From: an uncultured Mycoplasmatota bacterium
Lineage (GTDB): Bacteria; Bacillota_I; Bacilli_A; RF39; UBA660
Length of the DNA: 64,000 nucleotides
Direction: 5' to 3'
Assembly (NCBI GenBank): GCA_900553395.1
Contig: USDJ01000003.1
Span: 1 to 64,000, forward strand
Below, piece by piece: positions 50,983-60,078 of the stretch (its first letter is position 1; every line of letters begins with the position of its first letter). The position numbers and the translations under genes were made by a program. The notes below the pieces were generated by a model. The model worked only from the letters and a program-made list of their open reading frames with translations. It was not told the origin of the DNA and did no database searches.

Positions 50983-51001
50983 TACTATTGTACTTTTTTA
51001 T
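50978..51001 (+). terminator. Weak Rho-independent terminator
   Basis: A short AGTAC / GTACT stem with a 4-base loop and a T run after the cotE stop. Confidence 0.55.
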
Positions 51002-51012
51002 TTTATATTTTA

Positions 51013-51032
51013 GTCAACCAAAAAAGGTTGAC
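51013..51032. repeat. Perfect inverted repeat over the rpsP -35 box
   Basis: GTCAACC-AAAAAA-GGTTGAC, 7-bp arms with a 6-base loop. The right arm holds most of the TTGACA box, so a bound protein here would block the promoter. It could also add to termination of cotE. Confidence 0.5.
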
Positions 51033-51056
51033 ACAAAAGTTTTTTTTTGATATTAT
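51028..51056 (+). promoter_or_regulatory. Strong SigA promoter for rpsP
   Basis: Perfect TTGACA at 51028-51033, a 17-bp spacer and TGA-TATTAT (-10 at 51051-51056). Confidence 0.75.
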
Positions 51057-51081
51057 TATATACAGTGAATGGAGGTGCTTT

Positions 51082-51378
51082 ATGGCAGTTAAAATCAGAT
51101 TAAAAAGAATGGGAGCTAAGAAAAGACCATTTTATCGTATCGTAGTAGCTGATTCAAGATTCCCAAGAGATGGAAGATTTATTGAAGAAGTAGGTTACTA
51201 TAATCCAATAGCTGAAAAAGATAGTGTTAAAATTGATAAAGAAATAGCTAAGAAATGGTTAAATAATGGAGCTAAGCCTACTGATACAGTAAGAGATCTT
51301 TTAAGTAAAGAAGGCATACTAAAAGAATTACACGAAGAAAAAATGACATCAAAGAAAAGCGAAAAGGCTGGTAAATAA
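51082..51378 (+). CDS. rpsP: Ribosomal protein bS16
   Basis: A 98-residue 30S subunit protein: AVKIRLKRMGAKKRPFYRIVVADSR and PRDGRFIEEVGYYNP are diagnostic. The ATG at 51082 follows GGAGGTG; a longer frame starting at 51028 is excluded because it would begin in the promoter. It is co-transcribed with khpA, as in most Bacillota, but ffh, rimM and trmD are not beside it. Confidence 0.97.
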   Translation: MAVKIRLKRMGAKKRPFYRIVVADSRFPRDGRFIEEVGYYNPIAEKDSVKIDKEIAKKWLNNGAKPTDTVRDLLSKEGILKELHEEKMTSKKSEKAGK

Positions 51379-51380
51379 TT

Positions 51381-51623
51381 ATGGAATTAGTTGAATTAAC
51401 TGAATATATAGTAAATAACTTATTGCCTAACGTAGAAAATATTAGTATAAAAAAAATAGATTCAGAAGGAGATACTGTAATTCAAATATTAGTTCCAGAA
51501 GAATCTATGAGCGCTATTATAGGAAAAGGTGGAAATATAGCTAATTCTATCAGAACTATAGTTCAAGCAGCAGCTTATACTAAAAAATTAGGTAAAGTTA
51601 GAGTTAATATAGATTCATTATAA
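51381..51623 (+). CDS. khpA: KH-domain RNA-binding protein KhpA
   Basis: An 80-residue single KH domain: the GxxG loop is IGKGGNIANSIRTIVQAA. KhpA pairs with KhpB (EloR) to bind RNA and control cell length in Bacillota. It lies 2 bp after rpsP, the usual location, and is closed by a terminator. khpB is not in the window. Confidence 0.93.
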   Translation: MELVELTEYIVNNLLPNVENISIKKIDSEGDTVIQILVPEESMSAIIGKGGNIANSIRTIVQAAAYTKKLGKVRVNIDSL

Positions 51624-51646
51624 GATTGGAGTAATCCAATTTTTTT
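51624..51646 (+). terminator. Rho-independent terminator
   Basis: ATTGGA / TCCAAT stem with the loop GTAA and T6 or more. Confidence 0.8.
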
Positions 51647-51720
51647 ATATAAACATAGTTATTTACTTGTAATATTAATTCTTATATATTATAATTATAT
51701 TATAGGATTTGGAGGATAAC

Positions 51721-52521
51721 ATGAAACAAAGAGTAATAAGCGCTATAGTAGCAGCTTTAATTTTTATACCTATTTTTGCTTTAGGAGGTTTATACTTTAA
51801 TTTAGCTTTTTATATTCTAACTTTGCTAGGTTTAAGAGAATTTATTTCTTCTAAAGAGAAAGAAAAAAAATACCCTGATTTTATCAGACTTATATCTTAT
51901 ATTATGATTACATTTTTATACTTTTCAAATACGTTAAACCTTGATGCTAATTTTTTAGTCGATTACAAAGTTTTAGCAGGGTTATTTATAGTACTCTTAC
52001 TACCTGTAGTATTATATCACGATGAAAAGGTATATAATGTAAAGGATGCATTTTATTTATTGGGTGGTATATTTTTCTTAGGATATTCTATGTCTTTATT
52101 TTCTATGTATAGAAATATGGGACTTAGCTTGATAGTATTCTTATTTTTAATAACTATAATAACTGATTCATATGCTTATTTTACTGGAAGGCTTATAGGA
52201 AAAAATAAGCTTTTAGAAGAGATTTCTCCAAATAAAACTTGGGAAGGTACATTAGGTGGTAGTATAGTTGGAACTTTTGTTTGCACGGTATACTATTTTA
52301 ACGTTATAAATACAAGTGTTCCATTAGTAGCGCTAATAGGGATAATATTTTTCTTAACGTTAGTTGGACAATTTGGAGATTTGTTTTTTTCAGCAATAAA
52401 GAGAAATTATAAAATAAAAGATTTTTCTAATATAATGCCTGGTCATGGAGGCGTTTTAGATAGATTAGATAGTATTATTTTTGTTATGTTAGCTTTTAGT
52501 TTCTTTTTAAATATTTTATAG
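51721..52521 (+). CDS. cdsA: Phosphatidate cytidylyltransferase
   Basis: A 266-residue, about 8-span enzyme that makes CDP-diacylglycerol from phosphatidate and CTP, the branch point for phospholipids. The family signature is at the end: SAIKRNYKIKDFSNIMPGHGG, followed by VLDRLDS with metal-binding Asp. SPNKTWEG-type sequence (ISPNKTWEGTLGG) precedes it. The ATG at 51721 follows TTTGGAGG. It lies 10 bp before rseP; uppS and dxr, usual neighbours, are missing here. Confidence 0.94.
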   Translation: MKQRVISAIVAALIFIPIFALGGLYFNLAFYILTLLGLREFISSKEKEKKYPDFIRLISYIMITFLYFSNTLNLDANFLVDYKVLAGLFIVLLLPVVLYHDEKVYNVKDAFYLLGGIFFLGYSMSLFSMYRNMGLSLIVFLFLITIITDSYAYFTGRLIGKNKLLEEISPNKTWEGTLGGSIVGTFVCTVYYFNVINTSVPLVALIGIIFFLTLVGQFGDLFFSAIKRNYKIKDFSNIMPGHGGVLDRLDSIIFVMLAFSFFLNIL

Positions 52522-52531
52522 AGGTGATAAA

Positions 52532-53791
52532 GTGACAATTGTATATTTTGTATTAATATTAGGAATTACTGTTTTTATACACGAACTAGGGCACTTTTTG
52601 TTTGCTAAAAAATATGGAGTTTATGTATATGAATTTTCATTAGGAATGGGTCCAAGAATATTTAAATTTAAAAGAAAAAATGATGAAACAGATTATTGTA
52701 TTAGACTTTTTCCTATAGGGGGATTTGTTCAAATGGCTGGTGAAGAAGTAGAAGTAGATGAAGAAATTCCAGAAAAAAATAGACTTCAATCCAAAACTCC
52801 TTTTCAAAGATTTATGATTTGTATTGCAGGAGTTATGATGAATTTTATTTTATCAATAGTTCTTTTGTTCTTTATTGGTTTATTTAATAGAGTTTCACTT
52901 AACAATGTATACGTGCGTGATAGTATAGTAAGTAATTTAAATGAGAACGATAAAATAGTATCAGTTAATGGACATTTCGTAAATAACTACGATAAGTTAG
53001 CTCTTGAGTTAGCAATTGCATCAGATCATGAATTTAATATGACAGTAAAAGATGAAAACAACAATAAAAAAACTGTTAAAATAAGTCCAATTAACGTTGG
53101 AAAATCAAATTTGATATATGGTAAAGATTATGGATTTGAAGTAAATGATTTAGAAATATCAAAATCAAGTATAAATGATATAAAAGTCGGAGACAAAATT
53201 ATCAGTATAAATGGGAAAAAAGTTAATACCTATTTAGAGATGTTAAATGAATTAAATAATTCAAAAGAAAATATTATTTTGACAGTTATTGATGGAGAAA
53301 ATGTAGAAAAAAGTGCACTTATTAAAGTTAAAGATAAAAAGCAAGATGAATCTGTTGGTTATAGTTATGGATTTTATATAACAGGCAAAGCTGAAAGAGG
53401 ATTTTTATCAGCTATTAAGTATGCATTTTATAAATTCTTTAGTACTATAGAGCAAATGATATTTACTGTTTTATATTTATGCATGGGAAAACTTAGCTTG
53501 AGCATGTTGTCAGGCCCTGTTGGAATATTTAATGTTGTAAGTATATATTCTAAATATGGCTTTAGTAATATAGTATCATTATTATGTTTAATTTGTATAA
53601 ATGTTGGATTTATTAATATATTACCACTTCCGGCTTTTGACGGAGGACACGTTTTATTTATAGTTATAGAAAAAATAAGGGGTAAGAGAGTAAATCCTAA
53701 AGTAGAAAATACAATACATAACGTAGGACTAATAATACTTATGGCATTAATGGTCTTAATAACTTACAATGATATAATAAAACTATTTTAG
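52532..53791 (+). CDS. rseP: Site-2 intramembrane metalloprotease RseP
   Basis: A 419-residue membrane zinc protease. HExxH is in FIHELGHFLFAKK (residues of about 13-25), a PDZ domain covers about 190-250 (GDKIISINGKKVNTYLEM), and the second zinc ligand region reads LPLPAFDGGHVLF. It trims membrane-anchored regulators and leftover signal peptides. The start is GTG after AGGTGATAA. It is in one operon with cdsA; the ABC genes that follow 9 bp later may share the transcript. Confidence 0.94.
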   Translation: MTIVYFVLILGITVFIHELGHFLFAKKYGVYVYEFSLGMGPRIFKFKRKNDETDYCIRLFPIGGFVQMAGEEVEVDEEIPEKNRLQSKTPFQRFMICIAGVMMNFILSIVLLFFIGLFNRVSLNNVYVRDSIVSNLNENDKIVSVNGHFVNNYDKLALELAIASDHEFNMTVKDENNNKKTVKISPINVGKSNLIYGKDYGFEVNDLEISKSSINDIKVGDKIISINGKKVNTYLEMLNELNNSKENIILTVIDGENVEKSALIKVKDKKQDESVGYSYGFYITGKAERGFLSAIKYAFYKFFSTIEQMIFTVLYLCMGKLSLSMLSGPVGIFNVVSIYSKYGFSNIVSLLCLICINVGFINILPLPAFDGGHVLFIVIEKIRGKRVNPKVENTIHNVGLIILMALMVLITYNDIIKLF

Positions 53792-53800
53792 GGGGAAAAT

Positions 53801-54700
53801 ATGTTAAAAGTTTCAAATGTTACTAAGTTTTATGGAGATTTTAAAGCATTAGATAATTTAAGTTTTGATGTTAAAGAAGGCGAAATATTTGGCCTTCTTG
53901 GAATTAATGGAGCAGGTAAGACTACTACATTTAGAATAATTATGGGTCTCCTTGAAGCAAGCAGTGGAGAAGTAACTTTAAATGGCAAACATATAGATTA
54001 TACACAAACTGATAATATAGGCTTTTTAACTGAAGAAAGAAGCTTACTTACAAAGCTAACTGTTAAAGAGCAAGTATTGTATTTTGGTGCTTTAAAGGGT
54101 ATGACAGATGAGCAAATTTTAAATAGATTAGACGAACTATTAAAAAAATTTGAAATTTCTGAATATAAGGACAAAAAAATAAAAGAATTATCTAAAGGAA
54201 ATCAACAGAAAATACAGTTTATATCTGCAATTATAAATGAACCAAAATTACTTATATTAGATGAACCTTTCTCAGGATTAGATCCATTTAATATAGAACT
54301 CTTTAAAAGTGAAATACTTGCTCTTTCAAAGAAAGGCAGTATCATAATTTTTTCATCACATAGAATGGATCATGTTGAACTTTTCTGTAAAAAAGTATTA
54401 ATCCTTGTAAATGGAAAAACAGTGCTATCAGGAAATATAAAAGAAATAAAAGAACAATATAGAAAGAAAACTATTTATGTAAAAGGCGATGTAGACAAAG
54501 AAATACTAAAAAAAATAGATGGTGTTGAGAATATAGAAAAAATAGCAGATGAGTTTAAAATCTCAGTAACTGCTAAAGATAAAGTATCGAACGTTTTTGA
54601 CTATATTTCCAAGTGTAAAAATATAACAAAATTTTTGGTAGAGGAGCCAAGTTTGAACGAAATATTCATCTCAAAGGTAGGAGAATCTTATGAGAAGTAA
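53801..54700 (+). CDS. ABC transporter ATPase (NatA-like)
   Basis: A 299-residue ATP-binding subunit: Walker A GINGAGKTT, signature LSKGNQQKIQ, Walker B LLILDEPFSGLDP, and a switch His in IIFSSHRMDH. The C-terminal extension of about 80 residues is as in NatA, the sodium exporter ATPase, and in multidrug exporters. It overlaps the permease by 11 bp. Confidence 0.93.
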   Translation: MLKVSNVTKFYGDFKALDNLSFDVKEGEIFGLLGINGAGKTTTFRIIMGLLEASSGEVTLNGKHIDYTQTDNIGFLTEERSLLTKLTVKEQVLYFGALKGMTDEQILNRLDELLKKFEISEYKDKKIKELSKGNQQKIQFISAIINEPKLLILDEPFSGLDPFNIELFKSEILALSKKGSIIIFSSHRMDHVELFCKKVLILVNGKTVLSGNIKEIKEQYRKKTIYVKGDVDKEILKKIDGVENIEKIADEFKISVTAKDKVSNVFDYISKCKNITKFLVEEPSLNEIFISKVGESYEK

Positions 54701-56012
54701 GCTAAATTTTTTAATACATAATAGTATAAGTAAAAAAATAAAATCTAAATGGTTTTTAGCGGCTAATATAATAATATCTATATTAATAATAGCCATGATA
54801 AATCTTGATAGTATAATATTACTATTTGGTGGAGATTTTTCATCAAAAAAAGAGATTTACATTTATGACGAAACAAAAGAGTTTTATAATACATTTGAAG
54901 AAAATTTAAACGCTATAGAATCAAATATGACGAGTAGTAATACTAAAAATTATGAGGTTAAATTAATTGATAACAATATTGACGAAAAAATAGATGAGCT
55001 TAAAAAGCAAAAGAAAAATTCGGTAATAATTGAAATAAAGCTAGTTGATAACAAATATGCAGCTAAGATCATTTCCTTATCTACTCTTGATACATATGAT
55101 TATCAAATTATTAATAGCGCTATAAGTTCTACAGCTAATATGCTAGTTCTAGGCTCTCTTGATTTATCAGAAGATGAATTAAGCAGAATTTATAATAGTG
55201 TAGATATAGAAAGGGAAATTCTAGACGAGAACATAACTAGTGAAGATGAAAATATGGAAATGATTATGACCACTGTATTTCCAGTGCTGATATTACCATT
55301 TTTTATGTTAACTTTGTTTTTAGTTCAATTTATAGGTACAGAAATCAACGACGAAAAATCTACGAGAAGTATGGAAATTATAATTTCTAATGTTTCTCCT
55401 AAAACTCATTTTATTTCTAAAATGATCGCTAATAATTTGTTTATATTACTTCAAGCATTGCTAATGATGTTCTATGGTGCTATTGGACTCTTTATAAGAA
55501 AATTAATAGGTGGAGATACCATAATTAATGGAATAGGACAAGAAGTATCTAAAATTTTGAGAACAATATCGACAGGAGTATTAAAAGAAGACTTGATACT
55601 TGTACTCATTTTTGCAATAATACTTATGATTCTTACATTTATAGCATATTCGCTAATAGCAGGTATCTTAGCATCAATGACTACAAATAGTGAAGATTTT
55701 CAGCACATACAAGTTCCAATTATAATAACATTATTACTTGGATATTATTTATCTATGATAGCTGGTATGTTTAAAGGTTCATTAATAATTAAAATATTTT
55801 CTTTTGTACCTTTTATATCCGCAATATTGGCACCATCCCTTTTGATTTTAGGGCAAATTGGTGTAGTTGAAATAATTATTTCTATAATACTTATGATTCT
55901 TACAATATATATATTATTAAAATATGGAATGAGAATATATAAAGAGGGTATTTTAAACTATTCACAAACAGGAATATGGAAAAAGATATTTAAGTCAATT
56001 AGAAGCAAATAA
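54690..56012 (+). CDS. ABC transporter permease (NatB-like)
   Basis: A 440-residue ABC-2 type permease. One span near residues 21-40, a large extracytoplasmic domain (about 45-195) and then five or six spans, with FIGTEINDEKSTRSMEIIISNVSPKTHF after the second span, a pattern typical of NatB/YhaP exporters. It forms an exporter with the preceding ATPase. Substrate unknown; sodium or a peptide is possible. Confidence 0.9.
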   Translation: MRSKLNFLIHNSISKKIKSKWFLAANIIISILIIAMINLDSIILLFGGDFSSKKEIYIYDETKEFYNTFEENLNAIESNMTSSNTKNYEVKLIDNNIDEKIDELKKQKKNSVIIEIKLVDNKYAAKIISLSTLDTYDYQIINSAISSTANMLVLGSLDLSEDELSRIYNSVDIEREILDENITSEDENMEMIMTTVFPVLILPFFMLTLFLVQFIGTEINDEKSTRSMEIIISNVSPKTHFISKMIANNLFILLQALLMMFYGAIGLFIRKLIGGDTIINGIGQEVSKILRTISTGVLKEDLILVLIFAIILMILTFIAYSLIAGILASMTTNSEDFQHIQVPIIITLLLGYYLSMIAGMFKGSLIIKIFSFVPFISAILAPSLLILGQIGVVEIIISIILMILTIYILLKYGMRIYKEGILNYSQTGIWKKIFKSIRSK

Positions 56013-56028
56013 ATGCTTCTTTTTATAT
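56001..56028 (+). terminator. Rho-independent terminator
   Basis: AGAAGCA / TGCTTCT stem with a 6-base loop including the stop, followed by T5. Confidence 0.8.
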
Positions 56029-56074
56029 AAATTTTAAGTTTTGTAAAAAAAATAATTTTTTTCTAAAAAAAGTA

Positions 56075-56103
56075 TTGTCAAAAATTAATTTTTAGTATAT
56101 ACT
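56075..56103 (+). promoter_or_regulatory. Promoter of the tRNA-Ile/tRNA-Glu transcript
   Basis: TTGTCA at 56075-56080, a 17-bp spacer and TATACT at 56098-56103, 23 bp before tRNA-Ile. Confidence 0.65.
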
Positions 56104-56125
56104 TATATAGTCATATCGTTTTGAT

Positions 56126-56202
<77 letters not shown>

Positions 56203-56212
56203 TCTTATATAT

Positions 56213-56289
56213 GGCCGGTTGGTGAAGCGGCTTAACACACATGCCTTTCACGCATGCATTCACGGGTCCGAATCCCGTACCGGTCACCA
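56213..56289 (+). tRNA. tRNA-Glu (TTC)
   Basis: A 77-base cloverleaf with CCA encoded. Acceptor GGCCGGT pairs with ACCGGTC (G-T at position 2), the anticodon loop is CTTTCAC (anticodon TTC), and the T arm is CGGGTCCGAATCCCG. It lies 10 bp after tRNA-Ile. Confidence 0.95.
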
Positions 56290-56299
56290 TTAATGATTA

Positions 56300-56325
56300 G
56301 AAAACCATTTATATGGTTTTTTTAT
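56300..56325 (+). terminator. Rho-independent terminator
   Basis: AAAACCAT / ATGGTTTT stem with a 4-base loop and a T run, closing the Ile-Glu transcript. Confidence 0.8.
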
Positions 56326-56344
56326 TATATATAATAAAAAACAG

Positions 56345-56373
56345 TTGAATAATTTTATAATAAATAGTATAAT
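56345..56373 (+). promoter_or_regulatory. Promoter of the tRNA-Gln/tRNA-Thr transcript
   Basis: TTGAAT at 56345-56350, a 17-bp spacer and TATAAT at 56368-56373. Confidence 0.65.
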
Positions 56374-56387
56374 CTAATTATTAATAT

Positions 56388-56462
56388 TGCCCCATGGCCA
56401 AGCGGTAAGGCGATGGACTCTGACTCCATAATGCGTAGGTTCGAATCCTACTGGGGCAACCA
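56388..56462 (+). tRNA. tRNA-Gln (CTG)
   Basis: A 75-base cloverleaf with CCA encoded. It starts TGCCCCA, as is usual for tRNA-Gln. The anticodon stem ATGGA / TCCAT encloses CTCTGAC, so the anticodon is CTG, which reads CAG. This is a minor isoacceptor in an AT-rich genome. Confidence 0.93.
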
Positions 56463-56465
56463 AAT

Positions 56466-56541
56466 GCTGAAATAGCTCAGTTGGTAGAGCAGCTCCCTCG
56501 TAAAGAGCAGGTCGTAGGTTCGAATCCTATTTTCAGCACCA
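56466..56541 (+). tRNA. tRNA-Thr (CGT)
   Basis: A 76-base cloverleaf with CCA encoded. Acceptor GCTGAAA pairs with TTTCAGC (one wobble-free stem), the anticodon loop is CTCGTAA (anticodon CGT, reads ACG), and the T arm holds GGTTCGAATCC. The anticodon stem has a C31-A39 mismatch. Confidence 0.9.
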
Positions 56542-56579
56542 GACTGATTGATAAGAAACTCGAACTTTTCGGGATAATA

Positions 56580-56622
56580 TAAAAACTACTTTCAAATTAA
56601 ATTGAGAGTAGTTTTATTTTGA
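56580..56622 (+). terminator. Rho-independent terminator
   Basis: A long stem AAAACTACTTTCAA / TTGAGAGTAGTTTT (one G-T pair) with a T-rich tail, closing the Gln-Thr transcript. Confidence 0.8.
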
Positions 56623-56672
56623 TAATTTATGCAAATTGATATATCAATTTGCGTGTGAAAATAGTTTATAAA

Positions 56673-58262
56673 CTATTTTTCTAACATTACTCTTTTATCG
56701 AAATAGTAATGCTTATTACATATTTTGGTTAACTTTGGTCTATGTGTGACTATAAGACAAGTTTTGTCTTTTAAATACTTATTAATCATATCATAAATTT
56801 TATTTTCTGATAAACTATCTAAATTAGATGTTGGCTCATCTAAAATATAAATTTCTTTGTCTAATAAAATTCCTCTTATTATATTTAGTCGTTGTTTTTG
56901 TCCTGCAGATAATTTGATTCCTTTTTCACCTACAAGAGTATCTAATCCATTCTCTAAATCATCTATCCATTCATCTAATCCAGCATCTTTTAAATACTCA
57001 TTTAAAGTTTCGCTTGAAATTCTTTTACCTAAACATAGATTTTCTTTAATAGTTAAATCAAATAAGTCAGATTCTTGAGAGATATAAGCAATATCAGGAG
57101 TTTTTGATGTAGGTGTACCATCTGTTAAATAGTTTTTATCATCAACATCATAAAATCTACAAAATAAAGATAAAAATGTAGATTTACCTTGACCAGATTC
57201 ACCAACAATGCTAATTTTGTCTTTTTTATTTAATGAAAAATTAGGAATTTTAATAATAGTATTACTTTCATCATTATATTTAAATTCAATATTCTTAAGA
57301 GTTATGTTATTCCAATTTCTAATTTTATTTTGTGGTTCTTCTTCTATAATCATTTTTTCTATTTGATTATTTGCGGATTTAAATTTATTATAATGAATAA
57401 ATAAAGATGCCACACCTTTTAATTCAACGTTTAATCCACTAAACATTGAAGAATAGAACACTATATAACTAAATACATTGTCACCATTTTTCATTCTAAA
57501 AAATAAGCTAATTAATATAATTGTATACATTAGATAAACTAATCCATTAATACCATCAGATCTCATTGAGTGAAATATGTTTGACTTTTTTAATGGCCTT
57601 TTTACAACATCAAATTTTTTGTTCATCATTCCTGCTGCATAATTTAGGGCATCAAAGTTCTTTACTATTTTAACATTTTGTAAGAAATCAACTGCAGTTG
57701 CATTATATTTAGCATTTGTATCATTATATTCCTCTTGAATTTTGACATTTGATTTCGTAATTATAATATTATAAACAACAATAATGATTGTAAAAATCAA
57801 ACATACTATAAACATAATATAACTTTGTGTCCATACTTGAATTAAAAATATAGCAATGGCAACACAGAATCCATTTACTGTCATCATTATCTCTTCTAAA
57901 AGATTAATAGTTTCTTCACTTATTATATCCAATTGTTTTTTTAAATAGCCTGTATGAGTGTTATTTATTCTAGAAACATTCATATTACATAATCTTTTAA
58001 AATAAGCTATTTGTAAATCTTTTTTACTAACTTCAAGAAAAGGTTCTACTTTCACATTCCATAATATATTAAAGAATATTTCTAGTATTTTAATTGTAAT
58101 CGTAAATGTAATTAACCATTTAAATTTTTCTAAACTAAATGGTACAGTTAAAAATATTGATAATATAACTGGCATTATATATAAACATATATTTTCTAAA
58201 AAAGCATTTATAAAGCATAAAGCATATTTTTTCTTATTTAATACTTTAAATGGATACATCAT
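56673..58262 (-). CDS. ABC exporter, fused membrane and ATPase domains
   Basis: A 529-residue half-transporter. Six membrane spans cover about residues 1-290, then the ATPase: Walker A GESGQGKST, signature LSAGQKQRL, Walker B IYILDEPTSNLD, switch His in LIVTHRPKL. It is slightly short (usual 570-600). No peptidase domain or bacteriocin precursor is beside it, so it is a general lipid, drug or peptide exporter that should form a homodimer. The start follows GAGGTG. The gene stands alone, opposite to its neighbours. Confidence 0.9.
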   Translation of the reverse strand: MMYPFKVLNKKKYALCFINAFLENICLYIMPVILSIFLTVPFSLEKFKWLITFTITIKILEIFFNILWNVKVEPFLEVSKKDLQIAYFKRLCNMNVSRINNTHTGYLKKQLDIISEETINLLEEIMMTVNGFCVAIAIFLIQVWTQSYIMFIVCLIFTIIIVVYNIIITKSNVKIQEEYNDTNAKYNATAVDFLQNVKIVKNFDALNYAAGMMNKKFDVVKRPLKKSNIFHSMRSDGINGLVYLMYTIILISLFFRMKNGDNVFSYIVFYSSMFSGLNVELKGVASLFIHYNKFKSANNQIEKMIIEEEPQNKIRNWNNITLKNIEFKYNDESNTIIKIPNFSLNKKDKISIVGESGQGKSTFLSLFCRFYDVDDKNYLTDGTPTSKTPDIAYISQESDLFDLTIKENLCLGKRISSETLNEYLKDAGLDEWIDDLENGLDTLVGEKGIKLSAGQKQRLNIIRGILLDKEIYILDEPTSNLDSLSENKIYDMINKYLKDKTCLIVTHRPKLTKICNKHYYFDKRVMLEK

Positions 58263-58399
58263 AAAAACACCTCAATATAATTTTACCATAATTTGTTCAA
58301 TATTTTATGAATGTATTTAAATTTATTTTAAAATACGATATATTAATATTAGTTAATAGCTATTCAAAATTTAAACGACGGATTTTTAGGAGGTAATGT

Positions 58400-58855
58400 A
58401 TGAAAGTATATAGCTTGAAAGACAAATTAGAATATTTAGATGAGGTTGTAGAGTTAGAATATGAAGAATGGGCAGATAGAAAAGATATAGATAAGCAAGA
58501 TAGACTTAAAAGAAAAAAAGAAAGAATTTGTAATTCATTCTCAAATAAAAAATTTTGCAAATTGATCTTGGTAAATGGTGATGAACTTATTGGCTTTATA
58601 TCTATTTTTCCTGAAGATTGCGATGAAGTGAAAGATTTAAGCCCTTGGTATGCAACTATGTATGTAAAGGAAAAATATAGAAAACGTGGATATTCAAAAA
58701 TATTAAATGATGCTATATTAACAGAAGCAAAAAATAGAGGATTTAAAACTTTATATTTAAAAACTGATTTAAAAAACTATTATGAAAAATTTGGCGCTGT
58801 TTTTATTAAAAAGCTAAATAATGGAGAAAGTTTATTTAAAATAGACATTTTATAA
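58400..58855 (+). CDS. GNAT family acetyltransferase
   Basis: A 151-residue protein with a GNAT fold: LILVNGDELIGFISIFPED (strand 3-4), the acetyl-CoA loop VKEKYRKRGYSKILNDAI (about residues 92-110) and LYLKTDLKNYYEKFGAVF at the end. The substrate is unknown; the pattern resembles aminoglycoside- or amine-acetylating members only loosely. The start follows AGGAGGTAAT. It is flanked by its own terminator. Confidence 0.88.
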   Translation: MKVYSLKDKLEYLDEVVELEYEEWADRKDIDKQDRLKRKKERICNSFSNKKFCKLILVNGDELIGFISIFPEDCDEVKDLSPWYATMYVKEKYRKRGYSKILNDAILTEAKNRGFKTLYLKTDLKNYYEKFGAVFIKKLNNGESLFKIDIL

Positions 58856-58860
58856 TTTTG

Positions 58861-58885
58861 AAAAGCAAGTAGTTGCTTTTTTTGT
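58861..58885 (+). terminator. Rho-independent terminator
   Basis: AAAAGCAA / TTGCTTTT stem with the loop GTAG and a T run. Confidence 0.85.
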
Positions 58886-58950
58886 GTAAATTTATATGGT
58901 ATTTATTTATATTTTTAATATATATGTGTTATAATTAAATAGGTGATATA

Positions 58951-60069
58951 ATGAAAAATATTGATAAAAACAATTTAAATGATGTTATAAGTATTTCCAA
59001 AAAAATATTAAGGCTATTTTATATTATTTTAATTGTAGTGGGGGCATATGTTTTACTTAAAATATTTAAGGAGTTGAATTTTTTTGGAATAATTTTAAGT
59101 ACTTTAAAAATTTTATCTCCATTATTTATTGGTATTACAGTAGCATGGCTACTTAATCCTTTTGTTAAATGGCTGGAGTCTAAAAACATAAGAAGAAGTA
59201 TTGGTGTAGCTTTATCATATATAATTCTTATTGCTTGTATATTTTTACTTGTTAAGTCTATAATACCGCTTTTATATAATCAAACAATAGAACTAGTCGA
59301 TAATTTTCCAAATATATTTTCTAGCTTAAAAGAATGGCTTGAAAGTTTTTTAGGCAAACTTAATTCAAAAACTATTAATATGGAGAATATAGAAAGTTCA
59401 ATGTTTATTAAATTAGATGAGTTTTCGAGTAATTTATCTACGTCATTACCATCATTAATAGTAAATACTTTAACAAGTGTAATATCATCAATTGGTACTT
59501 TTATAATTGGACTTGTAATAGGTTTTTTCTTACTTTTGAGTTGTAGTAATATGAGCAATGTTTTATTTGAAATATTGCCTAATAGATTGGTTAATTCAAC
59601 AAAAGAACTAGGTACTAGAATAAATCAATCTTTAAGAAGTTATGTAAATGGTGCAATGCTAGACGCACTTTTAGTATTTGTTGTTTCAACTATTGCCTTT
59701 GCTCTTATTGGGCTTAAAGCACCAATATTATTTGGACTTTTCTGTGGGTTAATGAATGTTATACCTTATGCAGGACCATATATAGGTGGTGCACCTGCTG
59801 TTATTGTTGCTTTTTCCCAAGGTACAGGTATTGGAATTGCTGTATTTTTAGCTATTTTTATAATTCAAACTATTGAAGGAAATATATTACAAACATTAAT
59901 TATAAGTAAAACAACTAAATTAAATCCAGTTACTATAATTATAGGCCTTTTGATATTTGGACATTTCTTTGGAATTATAGGGATGCTTTTGTCTACTCCT
60001 ATAATAGGCGTTATAAAGGTTGTTATTAAGTATTTTGATGAAAAATATGACTTATTAAATTTTAAATAG
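58951..60069 (+). CDS. AI-2E family membrane transporter, second copy
   Basis: A 372-residue protein with about 7 spans. The family block is present: ALIGLKAPILFGLFCGLMNVIPYAGPYIGG, then LNPVTIIIGLLIFGHFFGIIGM. It is paralogous to the protein at 31.8 kb, with a longer N-terminus. A TGT-TATAAT at 58927-58935 precedes it. It is 9 bp before the kinase gene, so the operon continues to alaS. Function unknown; possibly an ion or signal transporter. Confidence 0.85.
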   Translation: MKNIDKNNLNDVISISKKILRLFYIILIVVGAYVLLKIFKELNFFGIILSTLKILSPLFIGITVAWLLNPFVKWLESKNIRRSIGVALSYIILIACIFLLVKSIIPLLYNQTIELVDNFPNIFSSLKEWLESFLGKLNSKTINMENIESSMFIKLDEFSSNLSTSLPSLIVNTLTSVISSIGTFIIGLVIGFFLLLSCSNMSNVLFEILPNRLVNSTKELGTRINQSLRSYVNGAMLDALLVFVVSTIAFALIGLKAPILFGLFCGLMNVIPYAGPYIGGAPAVIVAFSQGTGIGIAVFLAIFIIQTIEGNILQTLIISKTTKLNPVTIIIGLLIFGHFFGIIGMLLSTPIIGVIKVVIKYFDEKYDLLNFK

Positions 60070-60078
60070 GAGGTTCAA

